64,000 nucleotides of DNA, taken from assembly GCA_030844895.1 (NCBI GenBank), contig CM061223.1, positions 106,623,186 to 106,687,185 on the forward strand, in the 5' to 3' direction. The notes beneath the pieces are model-generated. The model had not been told where the DNA came from and did not search any database. It worked only from the letters and a program-made list of their open reading frames with translations. The position numbers were made by a program, and so were the translations under genes. The DNA is from Ambrosia x helenae (taxonomy: Eukaryota; Streptophyta; Magnoliopsida; Asterales; Asteraceae). This document shows, piece by piece, positions 47,401-58,797 of the stretch. Position 1 is the first letter of the stretch, and each line of letters starts with the position of its first letter.

Positions 47401-48400
47401 AATCTTGTTGCCCCCATATGCCCATGAGAAGATCTAACATTTGTTAGTATGAGTGGTGTGGTAACATATGTTAAACCTGTATCATTTGTCAACCTTTTTG
47501 TCTTTCTTACCACTCCTGTTTTCACTTCATAAGTTTACAAAAGAAATAAGTAAACATAGAATACAAACTATTAACACACACTAGGTTAACACATGTTATT
47601 TGGTAACACGTGTTATTACAAAGTATCATTACAAACTATTGAACAAGAGATAAACCTACCCCAAAACATTCATATGAACTGCATGTAAAGGGTAACATGT
47701 GTTAATGTTGCATGAGAGGTTCACATGTGTTATTTTGGTAACATTTATTAAACTTGTATTTAATGTCAGCCCTTTTTTTTGTCTTGCTTACAACTATAGT
47801 TTTTACTTCATAAGTTTACTGAGAAAAAAATATACAAACTATTAACACACATTGTTACAAAGTATCATTACAAACTATTGAACCACATGAAAACCTACCC
47901 ATGATATTCAAATGAACTGCATGGAAGGTTAACATGTGTTAATGTTGCATAAGAGGTTAACATTTGTTTATTTTGTCAGCCTTTTTTTTTGTCTTACTTA
48001 CCTCTATAGTTTTCATATCATAAGTTTACTAAGAAATAAAGCACACAAACTATTAACAAACGTTATTACAAAGTATCATTACAAACTATTGACCACTTTA
48101 ACAAAATTAATCTAGTAACTCTATACATTGAGTATAAAAAAACGTTATTAAAAAGTTTTTCTACATATTTTTCTCGGCTTCCTTCGACTTCGTATGTTAA
48201 CATATGTTAACCAGTGGGGGGTCTTCGTTATCAACTGCAAAACAATAGATGAGATATTAATCGGTGTGACCAACTCATCATCTAACATACTAAACAGGAG
48301 CAACACATGTTAGTCGGGGCCCAAATGTGAACATGTGTTAACTGGGGATAAATGTGTAACACTTGTTACCCTTTGCATAAGAGGGTAACATGTGTTGTCT
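46766..48400. repeat. Dispersed TAACATGTGTTA palindrome array
   Basis: About 20 copies or one-to-two-base variants (TAACATGTGTTA, TAACACATGTTA, TAACATATGTTA, TAACATTTGTTA) in both orientations. They continue well beyond the tandem repeat, so they are not just its by-product. Confidence 0.8.
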
Positions 48401-49599
48401 GCCTAAGTCAACATGCCTAGAAGCAAAAGTCAAGATGAAAAAGGAATAAAACTTTACAAAGTTTACATCAACGAAAAGGTCACCACAAATAATGATTAAT
48501 TTATTATACAACTATTAATTGCTTAAATCTACAATTTTCAAGGCTATACTAGTTTAGTGATGAATCAAAAGTATTGTTTATATCATAAAATAATTAAATT
48601 TTATTGTTGTAACCTTCCAAATTGGACTTCAAATAAACTATAAAGTGTTCAACACATAAACATAAATTTTATTTTTCTTTTTATTATGTCTAAATTAGAA
48701 AGCACTTTAATGAATCTACACACCACATGTACACCTATTACAACGTGGAATATAACTCATCCCCAAATTAAAATCAACATTTAAAAAAAATATCCAGATC
48801 CATGGTCCACGATCCACCAAATAACTCATCCCTAGATTAACTCAAAATATTGAATCAAAATATCCAGATCCATGGTCCACCAAATAACTCATCCCCAAAT
48901 TAAAATAAACATTTAAAAAAAATAAAAAAAATTAATAACATATACCTTTCCAAATATATTATTTCCACCACCATAGCCATGGATCTTATCAACCTCATAG
49001 ATCGTAGCATGAAGAGTTCCATGGAGATGGGTTTCCGCCATTATTATTAATCCCATAAAAAAAGATTCATCAAGTTCCAATCTTTATCCCTCCATTCTTC
49101 TCTTTCATGAATATGTGCTCTTTATAGGTTTTACGATTACGATACCTGAAACAAGGAATTTATCTTCAGCTACAAGCGGTTGTTGAGAAGAAGGGTGTGG
49201 CGGGCACAGGGATGGTGGTTGTCTGGTCGTTGGTGGCGTCTCTGGTGGTGAGGTTTTGTTCAGAGATCTCCACGTGGAGGAGATGAAAATGAAGCAAACA
49301 TGTTTGAAGGTGGATCTTGTATGTTAAAATCCATGGGGGGGGGGGGGGAAGAAAATGAGAAAAGATGAAGAAGATGATATGATTTTTATCTTTTAGGTAC
49401 ATAGGAAAATGGTGTGGGTTGGTAAAAAAGGTGGTGAGAGATTACATAGGGTTTGACAAAAGATTCTAGAGGTAAATTTACCTCAATACCCTTATCTTAT
49501 TATTATATTGGTTTTGAATTGTAGTGATGTGGCTTCATTGTAGCAACAAGTTGGGTTTCAAGGGTTTACCATATAACTAAGGTTTTCCATAGATACTCA

Positions 49600-49602
<3 letters not shown>
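48401..49602. other. Right part of the DNA element, non-coding
   Basis: AT-rich, with a duplicated phrase (AAATATCCAGATCCATGG near 48790 and 48860, each next to AACTCATCCC) and a pure G run near 49335. The short frame at 49166-49402 on the - strand covers the G run (as PPPPP) and has no recognisable family, so I do not call it. The last 60 bases form the right inverted end. Confidence 0.6.

Positions 49603-49636
<34 letters not shown>
49603..49636. repeat. (TA)n tract, right flank of the DNA element
   Basis: Continuous TA repeat that separates the inverted end of the DNA element from resumed SIRE-A sequence. Confidence 0.95.
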
Positions 49637-49638
<2 letters not shown>

Positions 49639-49869
49639 GGAAACAGTTGTTTTAGCTGATCAGGCGTTTGAAAACAGATTTTTCAACCAACAGTGGTTGT
49701 TTTATCTGAGCAGATGTTTGAAACAGATTTTTCAACTAACAGTGGATAGAATGAATGAAACAGTGGTTGTTTTATCCTTAGCAGATTTTTCAACCAAAAT
49801 GCTATTTTTAAGGATAAATTTTGATTTTCTGAAACATTTTAATGTTTTTATTTAAAACATTTTTATTGT
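49637..49869 (-). other. SIRE-A spacer after pol
   Basis: Contains a direct repeat of about 60 bases (cagatttttcaaccaacagtg then tggttgttttatctgagcag, split here at its internal break) around 49675-49790, and no gene. It is the counterpart of 34646-34920. Confidence 0.65.
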
Positions 49870-52800
49870 TTAATCCATGTTTAGCATACCAATCCTAGAA
49901 ATCAGTTTTTCAAAGGTATATGTGTCTAAAGCTTTTGTCAACACATCTGCCAACAGATCCTCTGTTGGAACATGGTGTAGAGAAATCAAACCTTTTTCAT
50001 AGCTATCTCTGACAAAGTGGTGTCTGATGTCTATGTGCTTTGTGGTTGAATGAGAGACTGGATTTTTGATGATATTTTCAGCAGCTTGACTGTCCAGCAT
50101 GAGTGGAGTTTTAGTGCAGTTATACCAAAATCCAAAAGTTGATTTTGAAGCCACATGAGTTGGGTTGTACAGCTTGCAGCAGCAATCTATTCAGCCTTTG
50201 CTGTTGAAGTTGAAACAGCTGCTTGCTTTTTGCTTTGCCATGAGACTTAGGCATTCCCTAGAAATTGGCACCCTTCTGATGTAGACTTTCTTGTGGTGTG
50301 ACAGCCAACAAAATCACTATCTGAATAACCTGAAAGCTCAATGTTTCCATTAGCAGTATACCAGATACCAAGTGTGGGAGCACCTTTTAGGTATCTGAAT
50401 ATCCTTTTCACAGCAATAAGGTTTGACTTTCTAGGTGAAGCCTGGGATCTTGCACAAACACAAGTGGCAAACATAATGTCTGGCCTAGATGCAGTTAAGT
50501 ACAATAAAGACCCAATCATGCATCTGTAATGTGTCTGGTCAACCAGTTCATCCTTGTCATCAATAGTGAGTAGCTTGGCTGTGCTCATGGGTGTACTACA
50601 TGGCTTACAATCATTCATCTCAAATCTGGTTAGTAAGTTTTTAACATACTTGTTTTGATGAATGAATGTGCCATTTTGTAGCTACTTCACTTGGAGACCA
50701 AGGAAGCACTGAAGTTCACCCATAACACTCATCTCGAAATCTGTTGTCATGAGTTCCCTAAACTCTTCACACATTTTGTTACATGTGTATCCAAAAATGA
50801 TGTCATCCACATATATTTGAACAATCATTAAATCATTCCCTCTCCAATGGATAAGAGAAAGGTGGAAAGAGTTTCATACCAGGCCCTAGGTGCTTGTTTG
50901 AGTCCATACAGAGCTTTGTTGAGCTTGTAGACATAATCAGGATGGAATATGTCTTCAAAATCAGGTGGTTGACATGCATAGACCTCCTCCTGAATTTTGC
51001 CATAAAGGAATGCACATTTAATGTCCATCTGATACACCTTGATGTTGTGGTTGACAGCAAAGGCTAGGAAGAGTTTGATAGCTTCTAGCCTAGCTACAGG
51101 AGCAAAGGTTTCATCATAGTCTATCCCCTCTTCTTGTCTGAAGCCTTGAACCACAACCCTGGCTTTATTCTTGACAACTATACCCATTTCATCAGTTTTG
51201 TTTTTGAAGACCCACTTTGTGCCAATTGGACAGACATCCTTTGGCAATGGTACAAGTTCCCATACTTGTTGTCTTTTAAACTGAAGGAGCTCTTCCTACA
51301 TAGCTTCTACCCAACTGTTGTCTTTTAGTGCCTCTTGGTACTTGACAGGTGTGAGAGATAGAAAGCCTGCAAAAAGACAGATGTTTGATGATTGGTTTCT
51401 TGTGAGCACACCCTCTCTGATGTTGCCAATGATTTGGTCTGGTGGATGAGCTCTTAGGTAGATTAAATCTCCTTGATATGGTATGATGGCATTTTGAGGT
51501 GAAGGACAGAGGTTTGGTGACTCTGTTGATGTAACATCTGTTTGCACTTCTATATTACCAACGGATGTTTGAAATGGAGGTGGGGGGATGGGTCCAAGTG
51601 GTGTGAAATTGGACTGACTTTGGTCAATAGAGGTTGGACTTTTGTCAACAGATGATTGAACAGTGGACGAGGTTGGTGAGGCAGTGGTTTGAGGGTAAGA
51701 CTGGCCAACAATGGTTGACACAGCTGTGGCGGAGTTTTGACAGGTGTTTTGAACATCTGCTTCCCCTGATACAGAATAGCCTTTGTAGTGACTTGGAATC
51801 ACAAGATCCATTCTGTAGTCATGTTGTGGAGATTGTGGAATACCTGCACTGTCAGCTTTAGCAGTAATATCTTCAAATTTGAATTTGTCTAAATCAAACA
51901 GTTCAGTAGGATTTGCTGGGATTTTTAAGGATGAAAGTTCATTGAACTTTACATTCAGAGTTTCATCTATTGTCCTGGTCCTTATGTTAAATACTTTGTA
52001 GGCCTTGACAGTAGAAGAATATCCTAGAAAATACCCACAATCTACATTGGCTGCAAATTTTGAAATGGAATCTTTAAGATTTAAAATGAAACATGGGCAT
52101 CCAAAGATTTTGAAAAATGAGATTAATGGTTTGATTTTGAACAGAATTTCATAAGCAGTCTTTTGATGTCTTGGGTTGATTAAAACTCTGTTTTGAACAT
52201 AGCAAGCAGTGTTTACAGCTTCTGCCCAGAAGGACAGTGGCAAGCTAGAATCTACTAGCATGGTTCTTGCAGCCTCAATGAGAGTTCTATTTTTCCTTTC
52301 AACCACCCCATTTTGTTCTGGTGTTCTTGGAATGCTGTACTACCTCACAGTTCCTTTTGACACACAGAAGTCACCCAACTCCTTATTTTTAAACTCTGTT
52401 CCATTGTCACTTCTAAAGACTTTTACTGGCAAGTCATATTGTTTTTCAACTTTGGTGACAAAGTCCTTCAAGATACCTGCAGTCTCATCCTTAGAGTGTA
52501 AAAAGTAAGTCCATGTAAACCTAGAAAAATTATCAACTATGATAAGACAAACTCTTTTTCTTCTTAGACTCGTGATTTTAACTGGGCCAAACAAGTCCAT
52601 GTGCAACAATTGAAGACATTGACTTGTTTTGGATTCATCAATGGATTTGTAAGAGCTTTTATGTTGTTTCCCTTTTAAGCAGGAAACGCAATGCTCATCA
52701 CACTTGAATTCTTTTGATGGTAGACCTCTTACAAGGCTTTGTTTGGAGAGTGGGTTGATAGTTTGAAGGTTGGTGTGACCCAGTCTCCTATGCCACAATT

Positions 52801-53230
52801 CTGTCTCTTTAGTGGAGGCAGCAGAAAACAAACAGACATTTGCCAAAGGATTGTCCTTCAACATATCAACTACATACACATTGCCACTCCTATGAGCAAC
52901 AAGTTGTGCTTTGCTTTCAGCAATGATGGTGTCAATCTTTTTCACCACTTCTGGCCCAATAATCTTACAAGTTTTCTTAGTGAAGAATGAGCCATACCCT
53001 TTGTCACTCATTTGTGATACACTAAGAAGATTAAATTTAAGATTATCAATAAGATTGACATTTTGAAACTTGAGTTTCCCAGCCTGAACAGTCCCTGAAC
53101 CCAACACCTTACCTTTTGAATCATTACCAAAGGATATATCACCCCTTCCATGAGCTAAGAAGTCCAGAAGAAGGGCTCTACATCCTGTCATGTGACTGGA
53201 GCCTCCACTATCTACATATCAAAGACTATC
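49870..53230 (-). pseudogene. pol: SIRE-A pol: protease, integrase, RT, RNase H
   Basis: Protease is read near 53215 (DSGGSSHMTG). Integrase: LWHRRLGHTNLQTI ... HCVSCLKGKQHKSS, HMDLFGPVKITS (Asp), FRSDNGTEFKN (Asp), then a frameshift near 52335 before [60 protein letters not shown] and [16 protein letters not shown] is at about 50800, beyond a frameshift at 50830. RNase H lies in two pieces (50618-50247 and 50154-49870): SGYSDSDFVGCHTTRKST and the LDSQAAENIIKNPV tail, with a break between them. Many more lesions than SIRE-B, in line with greater age. Confidence 0.87.
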
Positions 53231-53387
53231 TAAGCAAGTACGTAGAAGCTCCCTGCACATCAGTAATGGATTAGTTTTGGTGAGTGTCCAAAGCCAAGTT
53301 GGCTTTGGATGGGTCCACAGACTTTTTAGCCTCAAGCTTAGGAAGATGATCAGTGGTTTGAACTAGTTTTTGAAGCAAGTTCAACAA

Positions 53388-56252
53388 CTATTGCTGACCA
53401 TTTGCCAGTGCTTGGATGTCAACACTTGGTGCAACAGATGGTTGATCATTTCCTGTCAGATGATAGTAACCATAGGGGTTTCTGTTCACTCTTGGTTTTG
53501 AAGGCCTCTTGGGTTCTTCATAAACATGTGACAGACTATGACAAGGTGGTTGTCCATATCCTCTTGGGTACTTGTTTGTGGGTGGAGCATCTGTTACTTG
53601 GACATCCCTGGGAGCAGATGTTTCAAGACTTTTGGTAACAGATGTTTGGGCTGGAACATAAGTCTGTTTGGGTTTTCCTTTTGGAGTACTCACCACTTGA
53701 CTTGCAAGAGTTTTAGCCTTGTACTCTTGTATTTTGACATAAAAATTTTTGAGATACGAACACTCTTTGGATTTATGATTCTTCTTACCACATATTGAGC
53801 ATGTGGTCTTAGAATCACATACACTTGTTCCTTTGTTGATATCATATGCTTTTAGAAGAAAACAGTTTTTAGTAACATGATTATTGTTTTCACAGAAATC
53901 ACAAAACAAGTGGACAGACTTTTCTTTGTTTTTCCCTTCTTCAACCTGCTTGTGAACAGATGTTTGAGCATCTGCTGGAAGGTCTTTCAAGGAGTTTTGA
54001 AATCAACTGGTTTGAAGTTCTCAAGAGTATCACACTCATCAGACCAAGTAGGTTTAAATTCATATTTTTCAAGTTCAGTGAATGATGAGGAGCCTTCAGG
54101 CTTTTCAAGAATGATTTTCTTGCCATTAGGTTCAGTGATTTTAATCTCTTGACCCTCCAAATTAGTTGGTACTACCTCAACTAACTTTTGTTCCCTTTTG
54201 TCAGTGTTTTCAAAAGCGAGGGCAGTGGTTCTAAAACCAAAACCAAACTTCACATGACTTTTGGTTTGTTTGTTGAGGAGCATCTCAAAACCTTTACATG
54301 ATTCTACCCATTTTTCACATTCAACTTGGGTGGCCTCAAGCTCCTTTTTACAACTATGATATTTAGTTATCATATTTGGGAGCTGGTATTTGGTTATAGT
54401 TGCTTCATGTTTTAAACTGCTAATTTCATATTCTATTTCAGTCAATTTTGATTTTAACTCTTTTGAAAGTTTTTCAAATTGAACTACATCATCTAAAATT
54501 TTCTTCCTAAGGTTTTCATTCACCTCTTTAATGTTAGCAAATGCTATTACACATTTGTTTGAACACAAATCTTTTAGGATTTGAGGAGATACCTTAGCAG
54601 CAGCCATCAATGCACAATCACACTTGCACTCACAATCATCAGATGCACCCCAGGGGTCTGAGAGATTCACAACCTCTTCTTCACATTTTTCATCTTCAAC
54701 TACTTCATCAACAATATCATCAGTCACATTATCAGATTCAGTTACCACATCCTCAGATTCAACCTCTTCAACCATAGCCATGAAACAAAAATTTTCCGGT
54801 TCATTTTCAGCTTTGGCTACAAGAGCAAAATTTTCATCTGTTAACTCATCTGGTAGACTGCTCCAATCAACAAAGCCTTGTGTGAAGAAACTCTGTTGAC
54901 TGGTCTCTGCATGAGCAGAGGGTGGAGCAACAGTCATTGGCACATGTGCCTGAGCAACAGGGGTTTGCACATAGTGAATCTAAGGAACAGTGATTTGGAC
55001 ATACTGGATAGGAACAGGGTTTGAGGACTATGCAAAATGAGCAGTGTTTTGCACATTTGGTCCAGGAGTATTATGGGAAACCTGATAAGTGTTGGTCTGT
55101 GGCCTTTGATTTGGATAGGTAATCATAGGTGTACCATGTTGACTCCTACATTCCCTAGCAAAATGACCAAGTCTATGACATTTATAACACTTAATCTTTG
55201 ATTTATCCAACCCCGCCTTTGACCTGCCAGTCAACCCTGGAAATCTTCTGCCAGTTTTCTTGTAAATATTGTAAGTTCTTACACTAAGCAGAGCCAATTG
55301 GTGCATAATGTCCATTTCTTCCAAATCATCAGGGTAAAAGTATTTTAAGTCATCATACTCAAAGGATATGTTATCAGATGCCTGGATATCACCACCGCTT
55401 GCTGTAAAAGAAAAGTTGGCTGAATAAGAATCAGAGTTAAAACCTGAGTTAAAACCTGAAGTTATGTCAATGAAATGATCATAACTATGATCCTTATTGT
55501 TACCAGACACCTCATCATGACCCAAAAGTGTTGTATTACCAAAAAACATAATCATCAGACACTTTTCCAGAGTCCTGAAGCTTCTTTTTCTGGTTAAGCT
55601 CTCTCTCATAGGTCAAGAGCTTACCATGAAGTTGGGTTAGTGATAGGTCCTTAAATCCAATTGAGTTTCTCATAACTATAGCAATAGTGTCCCATTTGTT
55701 TGGTAATGATCTTAAAAACCTATGGTTCAAAGTTGAATTAGGATAAGTTAGACCGACCAGTTTTAGTTCACTAATGAGACAGTTAAACCTCTCAAATTGT
55801 TGAGTTAATGACTCTCCCTTTACATGACTGAATGTTTCATATTGTTGGTTAAGTATTTCACAGTTGTTTTTAATAACCTCTTCAGTCCCACCAAATTGTT
55901 CTTTCAATGCATCCCACAACTCCTTTGCACTGTTACAGTGTAAAAGCCCAGCATAGATATCATTGGGTAGAGACATGGCCACAATACTGAAGGCCTTAGC
56001 ATCTAACTCAATTTTCTGAAAATCCTGCTCGGAGTAGTTTTCAAGTTTCTTAGGCTATTGAACCTTGGGATCTTCGGTACTCGGCACCATCGGAACATGT
56101 GGTCCAAAGATAACCAACTTCCAACACCCAATGTTCTTTTCAGCTAGAACATGGATTATCTGACGTTGCCAGATATTGTATTCAGATCTGACAAGCATCG
56201 GTGGCTTGGTGTTCGTACCAGTGTTATGTGGATCGTGATTGATTGAAGCCAT
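53388..56252 (-). pseudogene. gag: SIRE-A gag with three zinc knuckles
   Basis: MASINHDPHNTGTNTKPPMLVRSEYNIWQ opens Gag. A TAG at 56055 and a frameshift near 55540 interrupt it. Capsid: LDAKAFSIVAMSLPNDIY, LHCNSAKELWDALKEQFGG and LTQQFERFNCLISELKL. Knuckle 1 is CYKCHRLGHFAREC. Two TAGs and an acidic, Glu/Val-rich stretch (VEEVESEDVVTESDN) follow. Knuckles 2 and 3 are CDFCENNNHVTKNC and CSICGKKNHKSKEC, close together near the end. There is a frameshift near 53988. The wide separation between knuckle 1 and the pair is unusual for retrotransposon Gag. Confidence 0.85.
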
Positions 56253-56407
56253 TCTCTGATTGTTTCTAAAACAAAGTTTGTTTATAAATGGTTGAATCGA
56301 AAATAAACTATTACTCTGTTTTCAATCCGACAAACAAACGATATCAATAATTTTGAGCTGATCTGTTAATATTAAATTGATTGGTTAGATCGAATTTAAT
56401 TGACCAA

Positions 56408-56419
56408 GCTCTGATACCA
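56408..56419 (-). promoter_or_regulatory. Primer binding site of SIRE-A, initiator tRNA-Met
   Basis: TGGTATCAGAGC on the - strand, two bases inside the 5' LTR. It fixes the orientation of SIRE-A. Confidence 0.93.
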
Positions 56420-56421
56420 AT

Positions 56422-57132
56422 TGTTAGGATCTGAGTTTGATTGTTTTGTGTGTTCAAGTAAATGAATGATGAAAGAAGTAAACTATAAATGGAAAGTGCA
56501 GCGGAATGATAAACTATAAATCAAAAACAAGAGAATAATTGTTTTAGAATCGAAAGCTTTCATATATGATTGAATGATTACAACCAATTTACAATTACAG
56601 CCCCTCAGCCTGATCACTCGTGTAAGTTTGTCTAAGAGAATGTTTTGAGTGATGAATAGAACACTACATGCACTGTTCTATTTATAGACAATCTAAACTA
56701 CTGATGACCTAGGCTGACGTCACCTAGGACAGTGACATCTAACAAAATAACAACATAAAACATCTGATGACACAAATACTGTTACATTGGAAACCACTGA
56801 TAGGTAAACAGCTGATAAGTAAACCTCTGATGGTCTTGAATCATCTGTTGGAGCCTAAATGTTGTTGGCTCCAACAGACCTTTAGTCTTCAGTACTTTGA
56901 TCAACAGTTGTTCTTCATCAAACCTTTGATCAGCAGTTGTTCACTAGCAGTTGTTCTCTATCAGACCTTTGTAAGCAACAATTGTTCCAGCAGTTGTTAG
57001 GGTACAGTAGATGTTAGAGTCAACAGTCTTTTGGGAGAAGTAACTTGTAAATGATGTTTTTATTAAGGATCAATATGTAGTATATTTTGGCTTTCCAATC
57101 ATCTGTTCTTCTCCAGGTCAGCAGACCCGATA
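56422..57132 (-). repeat. 5' LTR of SIRE-A
   Basis: Matches 30075-30764 with about 6% differences by eye plus small indels. TATAAATA is at 56679-56686. The palindrome over the TATA box is damaged here by two to three changes. The outer end reads cccgata against the ccctc duplication. Confidence 0.9.
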
Positions 57133-58356
57133 CCCTCCAACACCACCACTACCCAACAGACCCACCGGAGCCTCCGAAGTCTCCAAATCAACAAAGACCG
57201 GCTCCGTTGGCGCCACCAACCCTTGAGCACCCAATGTTTGGGCATGCTCTTTCTTAACCATCACAAGAGCCTCATGCTGCTTTAGGAGCTCAAGGCGACG
57301 GACCTCCTCCAACTCTTTCTCCTTCATGGCAAGGGCCGCCAAACAGGCATCCTCCGCAAGCTTCTTCTGAAGCTCGACCTCTAAGGCACGCGCTTCTTCC
57401 TCCTTCTTCTTTAGAGCGGACTCAGCAGCACGCTCCTTTTTTGCATTTACCCGCGCAACCTCCTCATCCAGCAAGGCCTACACGACCTTCTCCTCCGAAA
57501 GATGAGTCTCAACCTTGGCCCGCTCCTGTTCTTGCAGCTTCTTCCTCCTTTCCTCCTACAAATGCTTAACAGCAGGCGTAACAGAGCCTAGAGCAAAAAC
57601 CAACACATGCGCCGCAAAGAAGTCAAACAAATTGACTAGCGTCACATCAAACGACAAAGGAAAAACAAGAAAAAAAAGCCAAAAGCAGTTACCTTCAACC
57701 AATTGCATACCTCCGTCGCCAAGGGGAAGCACATCATACCCTTCAACATACCCTCGTCACACTTCTCCAAGTTGTCTAGGCGGGTCTGATGCGCAAACAG
57801 CAGCTTGAACCACTCCTCCTCCTAGAAATCGTTCATCCACTCCATCTCCACTGGAATGGCCTCCTTCCTCAGATAGAAGAAGCACCGTTTCCAGTCATGA
57901 AGGCTCTTCGGCGAGCTCTTCGGAGTCACAACAACCACCGACATGGACCTCTCGGTGAACGACATCCAGCCACTCTCCTTCACCTCCAGTCTATAGAAAA
58001 CATTGAAACGTTCAAACAAGGGCTCCATCCATAAGGCTCTGCAAGTAGCTTCAAAATGCATCACCCTCATCACCCCAAAGGGGCTCATCTGAGAGATATG
58101 CATGCCATATTGCTGAAGCACGGAGATCAAGAATCTAGACACAGGAAGCCGTAAGAGACTCTTCGTAAAAAAAGGCCTCATACAGACAGAGTTTTCCCGC
58201 TGGACAATCCATTAGAGTCTTGCTCTTCTCCGGCAGCTCCGACTCCCACTCCAGGAGAATATTGTACTTCTGCAACAAACCTCGATACTTGTCCCTCGAA
58301 AAGCTTACCTGAGCCTCTACTATTGCCAGCTCAGCTTTCTTGTCATCCAAAGACAT
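57133..58356 (-). pseudogene. Tat antisense gene, upstream exons (putative gypsy-type transposon domain)
   Basis: Starts MSLDDKKAELAIVEAQVSF. A frameshift near 58140 leads to LRLPVSRFLISVLQQYGMHI, SQMSPFGVMRVMHFEATCRAL, MEPLFERFNVFYRLEVKESGW and DWKRCFFYLRKEAIPVEMEW. This pattern is that of the plant family annotated as putative gypsy-type transposon (PF04195). A stop at 57822 follows, then more coding sense up to a 105-base intron (57588-57692). Next comes a strong coiled coil: EEVARVNAKKERAAESALKK and LEVELQKKLAEDACLAALAM. The Gly-rich end GSGGVGGY is cut by SIRE-A; the gene resumes at 30074. It lies antisense to pol. Function unknown. Confidence 0.7.
57588..57692 (-). other. Intron of the Tat antisense gene (upstream)
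   Basis: Donor TTGAAG|GTAACT and acceptor TTTTTGCTCTAG|GC on the - strand, T-rich and 105 bases long, between two segments with coding character. Confidence 0.72.
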
Positions 58357-58797
58357 GATTACAGAGAAAGAAAAGAAGAATGAACAAAGGTTTTTTGGAA
58401 ACTTTTTTTCACCGGAATTCGAGAGCAAATCACCGAAGCAAAATCAAGAGAATGAAGTGTGTAAAAAAGCCCAAGAAGAGAACTCCCATACATACCCATT
58501 GCATTAATTACGAGACAAAAAGTTCTAACGGAGGCCCAATCACCAGACAACACGTCAGGAAGCCCACGTGACAAACGGCCCTCGCGCCGCGCGTGCACCA
58601 CTCGCCCGACGATTACAGTGCCCAACAGCTGTCACATGGAACCGATGATCGACATGTGTACGCCCACATTCAAACATATCACTACCAGCTGTCCACACAC
58701 AATAAATGCATGACACGTGGCGTCCTACTAAGTCCCCAGCCATAGCAACTGTCAGACACGTTCTCCGAAGCAGGTGTACCAACCGTCAGACTAGTCC
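58357..58797 (-). promoter_or_regulatory. Upstream region of the Tat antisense gene with two G-boxes
   Basis: No gene. CACGTG occurs at 58565-58570 and 58714-58719, about 210 and 360 bases upstream of the ATG. G-boxes bind plant bZIP and bHLH factors, which suggests a promoter, but I see no clear TATA box. The sequence is more GC-rich than its neighbours. SIRE-C starts at its outer end. Confidence 0.45.

Larger units (their letters stand above)
34981..49602. mobile_element. TIR-like non-autonomous DNA element in a (TA)n tract, split by SIRE-B
   Basis: Outer pieces 34981-35126 and 46491-49602 total about 3.26 kb once SIRE-B and one acatg copy are removed. The two ends are imperfect inverted repeats of about 40 bases. 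The left end has AAAACC then TTAGATGGTAAACCTTGGAAAC; the reverse complement of the right end has AAAACC then TATGGTAAACCCTTGAAAC. Both ends abut (TA)n. I find no transposase. The (TA)n flanks recall Micron-type MITEs, but this is much larger. A Helitron is less likely given inverted ends and no CTRR end. The class is uncertain. Confidence 0.6.
30075..57132 (-). mobile_element. SIRE-A, full-length SIRE-type Ty1/copia element interrupted by other insertions
   Basis: The LTRs at 30075-30764 and 56422-57132 are flanked by an exact ccctc duplication (30070-30074 and 57133-57137), and lie with an initiator tRNA-Met PBS and a purine tract inside. On the - strand the order is gag, protease, integrase, RT, RNase H (the copia order), a spacer, then a long 3' ORF, the SIRE (Maximus) layout. 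The spacer holds the DNA element. By eye the LTRs differ at about 6%, so it is older than SIRE-B. The insertion splits the Tat antisense gene. Confidence 0.92.
1..58797 (+). mobile_element. Tat-lineage Ty3/gypsy element, shattered host of the other insertions
   Basis: Five pieces read as one gypsy element in + order: RT and RNase H, a second RNase H, integrase tail, tandem repeats, then an antisense gene. A second RNase H after the pol RNase H is a hallmark of the Tat lineage (Ogre, Retand, Grande type), and an antisense gene between pol and the 3' LTR is also known from that lineage. The pieces are separated by later insertions at 905-9182, 10028-28254 and 30075-57132. The right side is cut at 58798 by another element. 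No Tat LTR is visible in the window. The integrase zinc-binding and core domains are absent. Assignment to Tat is from recognised motifs; the exact clade is an inference. Confidence 0.75.

Noticed and set aside
49166..49402. Small protein gene on the - strand
   Set aside because: Its Pro run comes from a homopolymer G tract; no start context, homologue or conserved neighbour supports it.
34981..49602. Helitron
   Set aside because: The ends are inverted repeats beside (TA)n, and no TC start, CTRR end or terminal hairpin was found.
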